Shown here: one piece after another, positions 1 to 11,651 of the stretch | How the letters are laid out: each line of letters opens with the position of its first letter | Position numbering within the stretch: position 1 is the first letter of the stretch | Assembly: GCA_022828595.1 (NCBI GenBank) | Contig: JAKGHH010000002.1 | Span: 103,723,254 to 103,787,253, forward strand | Source of the DNA: Nelumbo lutea | Lineage: Eukaryota; Streptophyta; Magnoliopsida; Proteales; Nelumbonaceae | Reading direction: 5' to 3' | DNA length: 64,000 bases | Notes under the pieces: generated by a model | Databases searched by the model: none | What the model saw: only the letters and a program-made list of their open reading frames with translations | Told to the model about the DNA's origin: nothing | Translations under genes and position numbers: made by a program

Positions 1-819
1 CAAAAGTAGTAGGAGAAGATTATACCTGATACGGAGAAGTAATATCTCTCAACGAAGGTGTTCACGCCCATCCAAAGACTGCTCCCACTGAAGACGGCAT
101 AGTGCAGGATGGAGCAGAATCAGCAGTATTCTTCTCTAAGAATTATGTCCTTCGCAAGAAACAACAGGATGGCATGTGAGCACAACTTTCTATCTATTCT
201 TTCTCAAAGAATTGATGTCAAGATCGAACCTTGACTTCTCCAACAACTGGAGATCGAACTGGCAAACAGGGCAGCAAGAACAAGGAGGCAGCAAAAAAGA
301 ATTCTGCAGAGTTGCTTAATTCTTTCTTCTGTGTTTTTCAACACACAAGAGAATGTGAATAATCTTCACCTTTTTAGCTGTCGCCCCCTCCTTATTTGTA
401 ACCCCAAACGATCAGCTCCTAATCCATTTAGGAGATGCTGATCCAAATGTTATTTGGATCAAAACATCTCTTTAGGTGATAAGGATTAACCCCTATCTTA
501 TCTACAGATTAGATTAGCTTTCTGCTAATCTCATTAGGAGGTTTCTAGATCTGAATCACATTTAGATCTGAACTCTCTGAGTGGATAGGGTCAAGACCCT
601 ATCATATTTGCTAATCCATCTTAGAATTTGCCCCCATATTTAACTAATCAAATAGCCCCGTTCAAAATGGGCTTTAGGCCCATTAAGCTTATGTGCTCAC
701 TTAACCTTCCTAACTTCTGCCCAATTGAGCTTCCTTGTATAGCGTGGGACCCAAGCGTTGATCTACACATCAGCCACATGGGTTCAGCCCAGCCTATGTT
801 ACAAGGCCCGGTCGAATAC
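1..819 (-). mobile_element. Partial Copia LTR (3' portion), minus strand
   Basis: This stretch is the reverse complement of the 3' part of the Copia LTR found at 5509-7458; for example, the bases near 50-120 match the complement of 7195-7260. It begins beyond the left edge of the window and stops at 819, where Athila1 starts. The bases AATAC at 815-819 would be the target site copy for Athila1, but the partner copy is not in the window. No gene is seen here; the short ORFs are LTR noise. Confidence 0.85.
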
Positions 820-2280
820 TGATTAGAATAAAATTTGTCATATGTTTATCCCTCAATATTTAGTATTTTACACTTAATTGGTACCTAATTGGACTCATTA
901 TTCTTGTATTTCGATGCAGGGCAAGCAAGAAGGCGATTGGAAGAAAACAAGGCTAATAGGATGTTTTTGTACAGTTTCGGCACTGATCAGTGATATGGGG
1001 TTTGGCAGAATCGGTCCGCATCGAAGACGAATTTGGGCCCAAATTCAGAGTAATTCCGTAGCAAGGCCCATTTCACAAGCTGAAGCCCATTTCGCAGAGA
1101 GTCTTGAAGCAAGCCCGAATTGTTAAAGAAGCCTAGTTCGAATTCAAGATCCAAGAGTCCCATTAAAATAGAAGTTGAATGTAATCTCAATAAAAGAGTT
1201 TTACCAGATTTAAATTCTCAAATTGTAATCCTATAAAGATAAGAGATAAGAGTTAGATAGGACAAGTTCAAATTAGACTAGGACTTTCCAGTTTGAGGAT
1301 AATCTCCTTAAGGGAGTTGGAGAGCAGCCCTCTCCCCAAATCTATATAAAGGGGGGCAGACCAGCACCCAAGGCATCAATTCCTCCGAGAGAGCTTCAGT
1401 CTTCAGAGAGGGAAATCAGCAACCAAGGAGGAAGAAGCAAGAGTTCGCCCCCCTTTCTCATCTAGAAGCTGCGTCTTCATTATGAAGTGTCTGTAAGTTT
1501 TTATTTCTGCTTGAAGGGTTAGGGAAGCCTTGATTCTATAATATTGTGAGATCTAATTGATTTTTTTTTTTTATTTTAGTTCATTGTTTATGGGTGTTCA
1601 TATGTTTTTTGCTAATTAATTGTGAGGATTATTTTTGTTGATTAAGCAAGAAGGGCTCCTTGCTCATTCAATGAAAATAATCTATGGCCGATTGAACCTC
1701 CAGTTTCGTATATGATTGGTAGATTCGATCATGGTGGCAACTAACATAAATTGATTGCAAAAAAAGTTTTCGATCCATGTTAGGAAAATATATGATCTGG
1801 TTTAAACGATCCGAGCTTGTGAGATCACTGACCAGAATTGGGTCTCTCCCCTCTTAATGCTATTAATAGGTTAAATCCTAAGAGCTTGTTTAGGACTGCC
1901 TATTAATAAGGGAAGCAATCAAAGAGCTTGTTTTGGTTGTCGAATAATAAGAGTAGAGGCTGGATGTTAGAGCTTGTTAATAGCTATAACCAATTTATTC
2001 ATAAACATAGGAATCTATGTTTGCATCAAGGATCAATGCTACGAATCAAAGCTGAACTTGTCCCTTCAACCGGAAGCCATCTCCCATTGATTTAATCTTT
2101 GTTTTTTGTTATTTTTTGCTATTTTGTTATTTTTGTTAGCTTTGCAACCCCCCTTAATCCATCTAGTTGGAAATAAATCCACCCAATCCCTATGGAGAAT
2201 GACCTTGCTCATTACTATCTGCAAATTATTAACCCAGAGCAAGAATATTTATCTTTGGTTGGGTTCGGCACCCACCAAAA
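820..2280 (+). repeat. Athila1 5' LTR
   Basis: The LTR starts with TG at 820 and ends just before the primer binding site. Its last bases read CACCCACCAAAA, where the Athila3 copy has CACCCACCAACA, so the terminal CA looks mutated. A TATATAAA box lies at 1343-1350, followed by a purine run and a probable transcript start near 1375. It matches the Athila3 LTR (52343-53875 on the minus strand) along its length and is a different subfamily from the Athila2 LTRs. ORFs at 878-1190 and 2106-2366 are not genes. Confidence 0.88.
1343..1350 (+). promoter_or_regulatory. TATA box of Athila1 LTR
   Basis: TATATAAA is followed by a G-rich run, in the same place as the TATA boxes of the Athila2 LTRs at 24211 and 29089. 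Confidence 0.7.
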
Positions 2281-2283
2281 ATT

Positions 2284-2301
2284 TGGCGCCGTTGCCGGGG
2301 A
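2284..2301 (+). other. Primer binding site, tRNA-Asp type (Athila1)
   Basis: TGGCGCCGTTGCCGGGGA lies three bases after the LTR end. It is the complement of the 3' end of plant tRNA-Asp, the primer expected for Athila elements. Confidence 0.9.
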
Positions 2302-2340
2302 TTGGCATCCTAAGTAGGTTTATTTCCTTTTGTTTGGTTT

Positions 2341-3804
2341 ATGCCTTGCTCTTCTCGTGTAGGTGAACTCCACTATGACCCTGAGATCGAGAACATAGTT
2401 CGCCGCTTGAGGAAAGAAGCCAAGCAATGCCGCAACCAATCAGCATCACTCCCCACTTCCACAGGGAAGTCGGCTGCAGAAATCACTGAGCCATCCAACC
2501 ATTCTGAAGAAGAAGTCATGGCCAACAACAAAGAAAGAACCCTTAGAGAGCTAGCTGCACCGGATCTGCACCAACAACCTCTCTGCATCGAATATGCAGA
2601 TCTAACGGTACCCTTTGAACTTAAGTTAGGTCTTATACACTTACTCCCTACTTTTCGTGGACTTACAGGCGAAGACCCTCACAAGCACCTAAAAGAATTC
2701 CACGTAGTATGCTCAAGCATGAAACCTCAAGGTGTTACCGAGGAACAGATCAAACTGCGTGCCTTTCCTTTCTCACTAGCTAATAAGGCTAAGGATTGGC
2801 TATACTACCTACCCTCTGGTTCCATCACCACGTGGAATGATATGAAAAGGCAATTTCTTGAGAAGTTCTTCCCTGCTTCCCGGACGGCTAACATCAGAAA
2901 GGAGATCTATGGCATAAGACAATTAAGTGGGGAAACTCTCTACGAATACTGGGAGAGATTCAAGCAACTATGCGCCAACTGTCCGCAACATCAAATTCCA
3001 GACCAACTCCTTATCCAATATTTTTATGAAGGGTTACTACCAATGGATAGGAGTATGATCGATGCAGCAAGCGGAGGAGTGTTGGTGAACAAAACTCCTA
3101 CACAAGCAAGAGAGTTGATCTCAAATATGGCAGGCAACTCTCAATAGTTTGGCTATAGGCTCAACCCTCCAACAACTCATGCTAACGAGGTAAACATCTC
3201 ATCCCTAGAACAGAAAATTGCAAGCCTGACCTCTCTTGTCTTTCAAATGGCCACAGGTAATACACAAATGGTGAAGGCTTGCGGGATTTGCTCAACTCCG
3301 GGACATCCAACTGACATGTGCCCTATGCTTCAAGATGAACCTTACGAACAAGCTAATGCTGTTGGAGGATTCCTGCAAAAGAGATACGATCCCTACTTGA
3401 ACACCTACAATGCAGGATGGAGGGATCATCCCAACCTGAACTATGGAACCAAGGCCTTCGGCTTCCAACATCAGCATCAAACCAGGCCGCCGGATCCACC
3501 ATATTCAGCTACTCCCAACTCAGGTACATCTCTCGATGAAATTGTGAAAGCCCTTGCAACTAACACTCAACAATTTCAACAGGAGACGAGGACAAGTATC
3601 CGAAACCTGGAGAATCAGGTCAGCCAGTTAGCGACAACTATGAGTCGAATGGAATCCCAATCATCAGGGAGACTACCTTCCCAGGCCACGACCAACCCGA
3701 AACAGAATGCTAGCACTATCACATTGAGAAGTGGGAAGGAGCTGAATGAACCCAATCAAGAAGCATCCAAGGATACAACCAAAAAGGAAACACCATCTCC
3801 CTAA
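2341..3804 (+). pseudogene. gag: Athila1 gag (capsid and zinc-knuckle region), interrupted
   Basis: The start is ATG 2341, shortly after the primer site, and matches the start of Athila2 gag in context and in the following GEL-YDPEIE-like residues. The first 268 codons hold the retrotransposon gag domain (segments like EDPHKHLKEFHVVCSSMKP and YEYWERFKQL). An in-frame TAG at 3145-3147 follows NSQ, and the same frame continues into a CX2CX4HX4C-like knuckle (CGICSTPGHPTDMC, about 3280-3325) and a Gln-rich segment. A TAA at 3802 ends this piece. Gag forms the virus-like particle and binds RNA. Athila2 has a TAG at the same place as the one at 3145, which may matter (see findings). Confidence 0.87.
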
Positions 3805-4647
3805 ACGGAATCAAGCGGAAAGCCACCCCAAGCCATAGTCATCGCTCCACCTTTTCCTAGCCGATTCGCGAGATCCAAGAAGAAGGAGCAAGACAAGGAC
3901 ATTCTCGAGACCTTCCGCAAAGTTGAGGTAAACATCCTCCTCCTTGATGCAATTAAGCAAGTACCCTACTATGCCAAATTTCTCGAGCTGTGCACTACTA
4001 AGAGAAGGCTGAAAGGCGATGAGAAGGTCCATATAGGAGAAAATGTTTCAGCCATTCTCCAGAAAAGACTACCCCCTAAATGCAAGGATCCAGGTATGTT
4101 TACCATTCCTTGTAAGATAGGAAATGTCCAGATCGAAAAGGCTATGCTAGACCTAGGAGCTTCAATAAATGTCATGCCCCATTCTATTTATACAACAATG
4201 AATCTCGGACCATTAAAAGAAACGGACGTGATCTTACAACTTGCTGATCGGTCTACTACATACCCGAAGGGAGTCTTAGAGAATGTCCTAGTCCAAGTTA
4301 ATAATTTGGCCTTTCCCACCGATTTTTATGTGATCGACAAGGAAGAAGATAACTCTTCCAATTCGACCCCAATTTTTCTAGGAAGACCCTTTCTTAAGAC
4401 GTCCAAAACAAAAATCGATGTGCACAAGGGGACACTTACCATGGAATTCGATGGTGAGATCATTAATTTTAATATCTATGATGCCATGAGGTACCCTAAT
4501 GATGCGCATTCTATTTTCTCTATAGATGTTATTGATTCCTTAGTGCAGCAGACTTTTGAGCTAGAAGATGAAGACACACTGAGAGTTGCACTTAACAATG
4601 GGCCTAATCAACTGCAACGAGCAAAGCAGAAGTTTATGCTGAATTAA
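3805..4647 (+). pseudogene. Athila1 protease region of gag-pol
   Basis: This continues the gag frame after the TAA at 3802. The aspartic protease core is LDLGASINVMPHSIY (about 4147-4191), where plant Athila elements carry DLGAS in place of the usual DTG/DSG. Downstream comes FLGRPFLKTSKTKIDV, the second conserved protease block. The segment 3805-4095 is the linker between the gag C-terminus and protease. A TAA at 4645-4647 closes it, and the frame resumes directly into RT. In the family this enzyme cleaves Gag-Pol during particle maturation; this copy cannot make a full polyprotein. Confidence 0.85.
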
Positions 4648-5508
4648 GAACTGCAAACTTTGACTTCTGAACTGAACTCTTTTGAATTTGCTCGTAATTC
4701 TTCTTTCATTAGTTTACCCCTATCTCACACAAGGCTCCTTCCATCTATTGTGCAGGCACCCTAGCTGGAGCTGAAATCATTACCAAAGCACCTAAAGTAC
4801 ATGTTCCTAGGCAAGGGGAAGACACTACCTGTGATAGTTTCCTCCAAACTTGATGCACTCGAAGAAAGGAAACTAATTCAAGAACTTAAGGAACGCAAGG
4901 AAGTAATCGGATGGACTGTAGCTGATATCAAGGGGATAAGCCCATCTACCTGCATGCACAAAATACTCTTGGAAGAAAACTCCAAACCTACAATCGGAGC
5001 CCAACGCCAATTAAATCCAACATTGATGGAGGTAGTGAAGAAAGAAGTTTTAAAACTTCTAGATGCCGGGATAATCTATCCCATTCCAGACAGTAAGTGG
5101 GTAAGTCCGGTACAAGTAGTTCTGAAGAAAACAAGTATGACGGTGGTCAAAAATCAAGATGGTGAGTTAGTGCCTACCCGAATTCAAAATGGGTGACGGG
5201 TGTGTATAGATTACCGAAAGCTGAATTCGTTAACCCGAAAAGACCACTTCCCACTCCCTTTTATTGATCAAATGCTTGAAAGACTAGCTGGCAAATCTCA
5301 TTACTATTGTCTTGATGGTTATTCAGGGTTTCATCAAATTCCAGTTGCACTTGAGGACCAAGAAAAGACTACCTTCACCTGCCCCTTCGGTGCATGCCAT
5401 TCGGTCTCTGCAATGCTCCCACCACATTCCAAAGATGTATAGTTAATATATTTTCAGATTATGTGGAAAGCATTATAGAGGTATTTATGGACGACTTCAT
5501 GGTGTATG
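4648..5508 (+). pseudogene. Athila1 reverse transcriptase, N-terminal half, truncated
   Basis: The frame matches gag and protease, with stops at 4762 (TAG) and 5194 (TGA, in place of a Trp codon before RVCIDYRKLN). RT blocks visible are the ISPSTCMHKI segment, CIDYRKLNSLTRKDHFPLPF and YSGFHQIPV. A one-base frameshift near 5390-5400 moves the frame before MPFGLCNAPTTFQRC. The catalytic block reads FMDDFMVY (about 5484-5507), the Athila form of YVDD. Copia A begins one base later, so the RT thumb, RNase H and integrase are missing. A dead fragment. Confidence 0.88.
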
Positions 5509-7458
5509 TGTTAGACAGTTATGTATGCCCTTAGCTTCAATCAAAATTGATGTACTTTATGAGTTTATTGTAAATGAATAAAAGTACATATTTCATTCAT
5601 GTTCCCTTGGTATGTTTCTGTGTATTACCCTTAAACTGGACACTTATTGAGACTCGTGTTAGTTTAGAATATTCACAGCTAGTGGGTCGGTCTGGGGAGA
5701 CCTATCCTGACAAGGCTGACACTGTGGTGCCACCAAGTCGGTTGGGGTGGCTTGTCTCAGCTACCGGGGTGAGACCCTAGGCACATACAGTGTGGGATTA
5801 ATTGAATCTTTGAACTGGATCACATTTCCAGTATTGCCCTGGACCTTGGAGATTGATGGGAAAAACTGGAAAGTTACACCCGACCCCTAGACTCGATTAT
5901 GATACTGCACTAGGTGTTGGATCGGGCTGTCTTTGATGTACCATTCAGTGAGATCCTTAAAGGGGGTCAAAACCTGGGTATGTTGGGACAATCTGAGAAT
6001 TCATCTGAGTGGGTGATCATAGTGACAGGATCAGCCCCTTTGTCAGACAAAGGTAATGATCGGGGATGCGCTCTCACTGTTGGAAACCAAGACTACCGGC
6101 AGCCGATTTCAACCGTTGAAATTTGTTTTGCAAAATATATATTATATGAGATATAAAAGTATATATATTATGGTTTCTAAAATGTTTGCAAAAGGTTTTA
6201 ATTCCCGGGATCCATATAAGTTGAGAGTGCAACACTGTTCCTTGCAGCCGAGGGAGAGGTCCTCTCTTGTCGGGCAGTGTATGATCTTTATGGGCTGAGA
6301 GGTTAAGTGTAAGACCATTGAGGATAATACCTGATGGGATAATCTTGCATCTGCCCATAGTCCCTGGGTGTTACAAGGTGGCTTAGCCCAGGGACCACTT
6401 AGGGTAAGTGTTGGGCCCATAGAGCCCATTTGATGGGTTTCAGAGGGTGCACTGTCTTTAACAGTGTATTTGACCAGGCCTTGTAACAAAGGTTGGGCCG
6501 AACCCATGTGGCTGATTTGTAGATCAATGCTTGGGTCCCATGCCATACAAGGAAGCCCAACTGGGCAGCAGTTAGGAAGGCTAAGTAGCACATAAGCTTA
6601 ATGGGCCTAAAGCCCATTTCAAACTAGGCTATTAATTTAGTTAATTAAAGGGGCAAATTCTGAGATAGATTAGTAGATAGGATAGGGTCTTAACCCTATC
6701 CACTCAGAGAGTCCAGATCTGAATGTGATTCAGATCTAGAAACCTCCTAATGGGATTAGGATAAAGCTAATCTAATCTGCAGATAAGATAAGGGTTTAAC
6801 CTTATCACTAGAAGAGAAGGCTGATCCAAATATGATTTGGATAAGCACCTCCTAATGGGATTAGGAGCTGATCTTTTCAAGGTAACAAAAGGAAGGAGGG
6901 GGCAGCAGCCTTGAAAAAAAAACAAGAAACACATCAGATCCTCTTTAGTGCTGAAATCAAGAAGAGAGAATTCTGCACCCTGCGAATACTCTCTTGCCGC
7001 CTCCCTACTCTTGCCACCCTGTTTGCCAGTTCGATCTCCAGTTGTGGGAGAAGTCAAGATTGGATCTTGACATCAGTTCTTTGAGAAAGGACTGAAAAGG
7101 GAAGTTGTGCTCACGTTCCATCCAGCTGTTTCTTGTGAAGGACAGAGTTCTTGGGAAGAACACTGCTGATTCTGCTCCATCCTGCACTGCGCCATCTTCA
7201 GTGGGAGCTGTCTTTGTATCCTTCCTTGGGCGTGAACACCTTCGTTGGGAGATATTACTTCTCTGTATCAGGTATTATTCTCTCCCATTCCTTTTGGTTC
7301 AGATCTGGTTCAGTTTAAGGTTCAAGATTGATCCTTGAAAATATGATTTTCTAAATAGGGAATGTGATTCCCAGTTGAAGGGAGAGAAAAATTTTTGAAA
7401 TTCGCCGCTTATTCCACAATCTTTGGGCATCCATGGGATGGATCTCTCATTCCCTTCA
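5509..7458 (+). repeat. Copia A 5' LTR
   Basis: It begins TGTTAGACAG and ends CCCTTCA, directly before the primer site. Its 1950 bp compare with 1953 bp for the 3' LTR, and both carry the same subfamily insertion (AAGTCGGTTG) near base 230, so they form a natural pair. The position where Copia B has TATAAAAA reads taacaaaa here, so the promoter looks damaged. No gene is contained. Confidence 0.92.
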
Positions 7459-7459
7459 G

Positions 7460-7473
7460 TGGTATCAGAGCCA
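7460..7473 (+). other. Primer binding site, initiator tRNA-Met (Copia A)
   Basis: TGGTATCAGAGCCA, one base after the LTR, is the standard Copia primer site complementary to the 3' end of tRNA-iMet. Confidence 0.92.
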
Positions 7474-9240
7474 CAGGTTCAAATCTTGAACCATTCTATT
7501 TCAGATCTGAACCTGCGCAATTAGGGAGAAGGCGTTCTACCCAATTTGCGTAGATTTGGTTTTGGGAAATTTGTTCCCGAATCAGATGGGCAAATAATCT
7601 GAAATTAATTTTAAATAAATCTAATTATTATTTAGAATTGTTCTTTATACTTTTCTTGATTTATTGGCTGTTCGTACAAGAGGAGATCGAATTCTTGGTT
7701 TGCGTAGGGAACCTGCGATTTTGCAGTTCTTTACTTATTTTGGGTCTGTAAAAAATTTTTTTTATTTTCTAGACACAATGTATAGGTATTCGATCTGATG
7801 TAATTATTAATAGAAATATGATTTCTATTTATTTTTATTTTGGATCGAAGGTTGCGGCGCAGAGAAGGAGATTTTGCAGATAAGAGAAATGCTATCTGCG
7901 ATTTGCAGTTTGTGAAACTGCATTCTGTGATCTAACCTCTGTTTTGTAGGAAGGATTGTGCGAACAGCCCTGTTTGACTGATTCTTGTATTTCCTTTTAT
8001 CAGTATTTAATTTCAGATTATTTTCTTGAATTAAGGATTTAATTAAAAATCAAACCCTAGACCCATTCGAACCAAGATTGGTTCAAAACTGTTTGGACCA
8101 ATTCTAGGGTTTAATCAAGGCTAAAAGTCAGCCCTATTTTCCCACTAATGGGCTTAAGGATTGATATTTAATTAAATGGTTAATTCAGCCCAGCCTGTAA
8201 AGGCCCAGTTTTAAATAGTTAAAACTGCAAAAGCCCATTTTAAAGGATAAAGCTATATGGGCCAAACTGGGTAACCCTAATTCAGCCCATATACCTAGAT
8301 AATATTAATGGTTAATATTATGGAATTTCAACGAGCTTCCAACGGGCCTTACAGATAATTAATTGATTGGATCAATTTATCCCTGCATGTGATGTATGGA
8401 TGTATGATGTGCTGCGTACATGGGCCATAAGTACTTGGCCCATGCTCATTCGACAGTGGCTCTTGCGCACACCATGGCTGAAATGCACATCATTGCCATG
8501 GTGTCCCTATTGGTCATTGGATGACTTCCCTCAGTGGTGGGCCCCAAACCTCATCAAGAGGTTGCATGCGGAACCCTAGCTGATTTAAGGCCCACCGAAA
8601 TCTGGCTTTATTAAAGTCAGTGGGAGCCACTTTGGTTTGACCTAAATCAAACTAGGGCATAATTTTGTTCCCTCCAGCAAATATGAGTGCATGTGATAGG
8701 GAGATTCATATGATGAACTCTCTAAAGGCCTTCCATCATTAGCATGAGGATGGGTCCTTCAGTAATGAGGAAACACACCAGAAAATGGGCTATCCATTTG
8801 CTGTTGGGCTTGTCTGAGTGTTTCATAAGATGATAGGGGCGTCATAGACCGATGTGGGAGGGGCTTCACCAAAAAATGGGAACTCTCTCACGGTACCTTG
8901 GCGTTCACGAATATGATGGGTAAGCACTCACTGGACAGAAAGGTTTACCTGAAAACGGCTCTGAACCTTGTCTGACAGAGGCCAAAGGGAAAACTCATAT
9001 GATGAGTGGATGTGATCCTTCATAGAAAGGTGGTGGGGTTATGCAGCTGAAACAGTTGGCTCCATGCACCCTATGTGATTTCCCACATTTCCAGAGACAA
9101 CCTGTAGTCTCCGTCACTGAGAGAGGAGGGAAATCTTAGAGATGAATAAATGGAAATGGATCGTAGATTAAAATCCATATCTATGAAATGAATATGAATC
9201 AAATTAGGTTGTGGACTGATGTTAGCTCTTTTATCAGAAA
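7474..9240 (+). other. Copia A untranslated leader
   Basis: About 1.77 kb separate the primer site from the gag ATG, and no conserved reading frame is seen. The sequence is shared with the leaders of Copia B, C and D, so it belongs to the family. A 10-bp inverted repeat (8469-8478 and 8495-8504) is conserved in all four. BARE-1 has a comparably long leader, thought to carry packaging and dimerisation signals. Confidence 0.8.
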
Positions 9241-9698
9241 ATGGAAAATGGATCTTTTGCAAAACTACTTGATGACAACAAGTTGAAGGGCCCAAACTAT
9301 GCTGATTGGTACAGGAACCTTATGCTGGTCCTAGCTTCTGAAAAGCTGGACAAAGTGGCAAAGAATCCTGCCCCGGAGCGTCCGGGTGATAGGGCTTCTG
9401 AGGCCCAAAGGAGAGACTATCAAGAATGGGAGGAGAAAAACTCCCTTGCCCGATGTTACATCATTGCCTCCTTAGACAACCCGATACAGAGGTAGTTCGT
9501 TCAGATCGAACTTGCCAAAGACATATTGGACAGTCTCAGGACAATGTATGAAGAGCATAATCATTCTACTCGACAAAAGGTCCTGAAACAGTTCATGACC
9601 GCTCAAATGTCCAAGGGTCAACAAGTTCACAACCATTGTCTTCGGATGATGGGATACATCAACGAACTAGAGGCTCTTGGATCCGGGCTGGACCTTGC
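9241..9698 (+). pseudogene. gag: Copia A gag, N-terminal part
   Basis: The chosen start is ATG 9241; the sequence then runs FAKLLDDNKLKGPNYADWY, the typical Copia gag opening, as in Copia D. An in-frame TAG at 9493-9495 replaces the CAG that Copia B has at the same place. The frame then continues to GSGLDLA at 9698, where a solo LTR interrupts it. Gag continues at 11652 in the same frame once the LTR and one target-site copy are removed. Gag forms the particle shell; this copy is not functional. Confidence 0.87.
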
Positions 9699-11651
9699 TG
9701 TTTGACAGTTTTGTATAACCTTAGCTTCAATCTGATTTGATGTACTTTTATTATTTAGTGGAAATAAATAAAGTGCATGTTTGATTCATGTTGTTTGGTT
9801 TAATTCTGTGTAAAACCCTAAAACTTGACATTTATAGAGACTCATGTTAGTTTTAAATGTTCACAGCCGTTGGATAAGTCTGGGGAGATTTATCCTGCCA
9901 AGGCTGATGCTGATGTGCCACCAAGTGTTGGGATGGCCTGTCTCAGCCACCAGGGTAAGACCCAAGGCACATGCAGTATGGGATTACTTGAATCCTTGAA
10001 CCGGACTAGATTTCCAGTATTGCCCTGGACCTTGGAGATAGATGGGCAAAACTGGAAAGTTACACCTGACCCCTAGACTCGATTATGACATTTCACTAGG
10101 TGTTGGATCAGGCTGCCTTTGATATGCCATTCAGTGAGATCGTTAGCGGGGATCAAAACCTGGGTATGTTGGGGCAGTTTGAGAATTCATCTGAGTGAGT
10201 GATCATAGTGACAGAATTAGCCACTTTGTCGGACAAAGGGTAATGATCGGGAATGCACTCTCTCTGATGGAAACCAAACTGCCGGCAGTTGATTTCAATC
10301 GTTGGAATTTTGTTTTGCAAAATTAATATATTTATATATATATGTGTGCGGTTTCAAATTGTTTGCAAATGGTTTTAATTCCCGGGATCCATGTGAGAGG
10401 AGAGTGCGGCACTATTCCTTGCAGCCAAGGGAGAGGTCCTCTCTTGTCGGGCAGTGCTTGATCATTAAGGGCTGAGAGGTTAAGTGTAAGACCATTGAGG
10501 ATAATACCTGATGGGCTAATCTTGAACCTGCCCACAGTCCCTGGGTTTTTATAAGATGGCTTGGCCCAGGGACCACTTAATGTAAGTGTTGGGCCCATAG
10601 GGTCCATATGATGGACTCAAGGGGTTCATTGAGTTTTTCAGTGGATTCGGCTGGGCCTTGTTTTAGAGGCTGGGCCGAACCCATGTGGCTGGTGTGTAGA
10701 TCAATTCTTGGGTCCCACGCCATACAAAGAAGCCCAACTGGGCAGCAGATTGGAAAGTAATTAGACACTGAACACTTAATGGGCCAAAAGCACATTTCGA
10801 GGTGGGTTGATATGATCACCCATCCATGGGGCGAATTTGAGATTAAAGTTAGTAAAAGGATTGGGCCTTTAGCCTTATCCACTCTTAGAGACCAAATTCA
10901 AATTAGATTTGAATCTGGTAACCTCCTGATAAGATCAGGAGTAAGCTAACTCTATCTGCAGAAAGGATTAAAATTATCCCCTATCCAAATACTGATTTGG
11001 ATTGGGATAACTCCTAATAAGGAGGTTTCTTAATCAAGAAGAAAGGAGGAGAAAAATGAATCAAGATAGAGAGAATTACAGCAGATTTTGATCCAAGAAA
11101 AATCGCAAGAAAGGTTCCTGCGAATTGAGATCAGATCTCATACTCTCCAAAAAAAGAGAAAAAGCAGTTCAGCCTTTTTCGTTTTGGAGATCTCCTCCTG
11201 TCGCCGCCATCTGCCATTGCAAGATTAGATCTTTGCAGTAAAGAAAGTCAAGAAATCTGTTCTTGACATCAGTCTTGCAAGAAAGACTGAAAAAGATTCA
11301 GCGTTTAGTACTTCCAGAGGATTCTTGTGAAGGATCCAGTGTGTAGGAGCACCCTGCTGTTTCTGTTCCATTCACAGCTGTGTCATCTTCAGCAGGAACG
11401 GATCTTGGAGCATTCTTTGGGCGTGAACACCAACTTTGGGAGATACTACTTATCCGGATCAGGTATATTCCTCCCGTTTATCTTTTGGTACAGATCTGGT
11501 TTGATTATGGTTCAAGTAGGATCCTTGAATATTGTATTCTAAATTTAGGGAATATGATTCCCAGTTGAGAGAAGGTAGGAAATTTTTGAAATTCGCCCAC
11601 CCATTCCGCAACCTTTATGGCGTCCATTAGTTGGATCCTACCATTCTTTCA
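9699..11651 (+). mobile_element. Solo Copia LTR (D subfamily) inside Copia A gag
   Basis: A complete 1953-bp LTR (TGTTTGACAG ... ATTCTTTCA) has no internal region attached. It is bounded by perfect 5-bp target duplications, CTTGC at 9694-9698 and 11652-11656. The terminal sequences match the Copia D LTRs rather than those of Copia A. Removing it restores the gag reading LDLATQIDAIL. This is the usual product of LTR-LTR recombination that removed a full element. Confidence 0.95.

Larger units (their letters stand above)
820..5508 (+). mobile_element. Athila1: truncated Ty3/Gypsy Athila-lineage retrotransposon
   Basis: The order is 5' LTR (820-2280), tRNA-Asp primer site, gag, zinc knuckle, protease and the first half of reverse transcriptase, then an abrupt stop where the Copia A LTR begins. 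Gag, protease and RT all lie in one frame (2341 to about 5390), broken by point stops at 3145, 3802, 4645, 4762 and 5194 and by a frameshift near 5390-5400. RNase H, integrase and the 3' LTR are absent. The lineage call rests on the tRNA-Asp primer site and the LDLGASINVMP protease motif. It entered a minus-strand Copia LTR. Confidence 0.9.

Noticed and set aside
2284..2301. tRNA-Asp gene fragment
   Set aside because: Only the 18-base complement of the tRNA 3' end is present, at the place of a primer site.
6142..6591. 149-residue minus-strand ORF, with similar ones at 17070-17546 and 54423-54992
   Set aside because: They recur because the LTR is repeated, not because a protein is conserved; they lie within LTRs and differ by stops and frameshifts.
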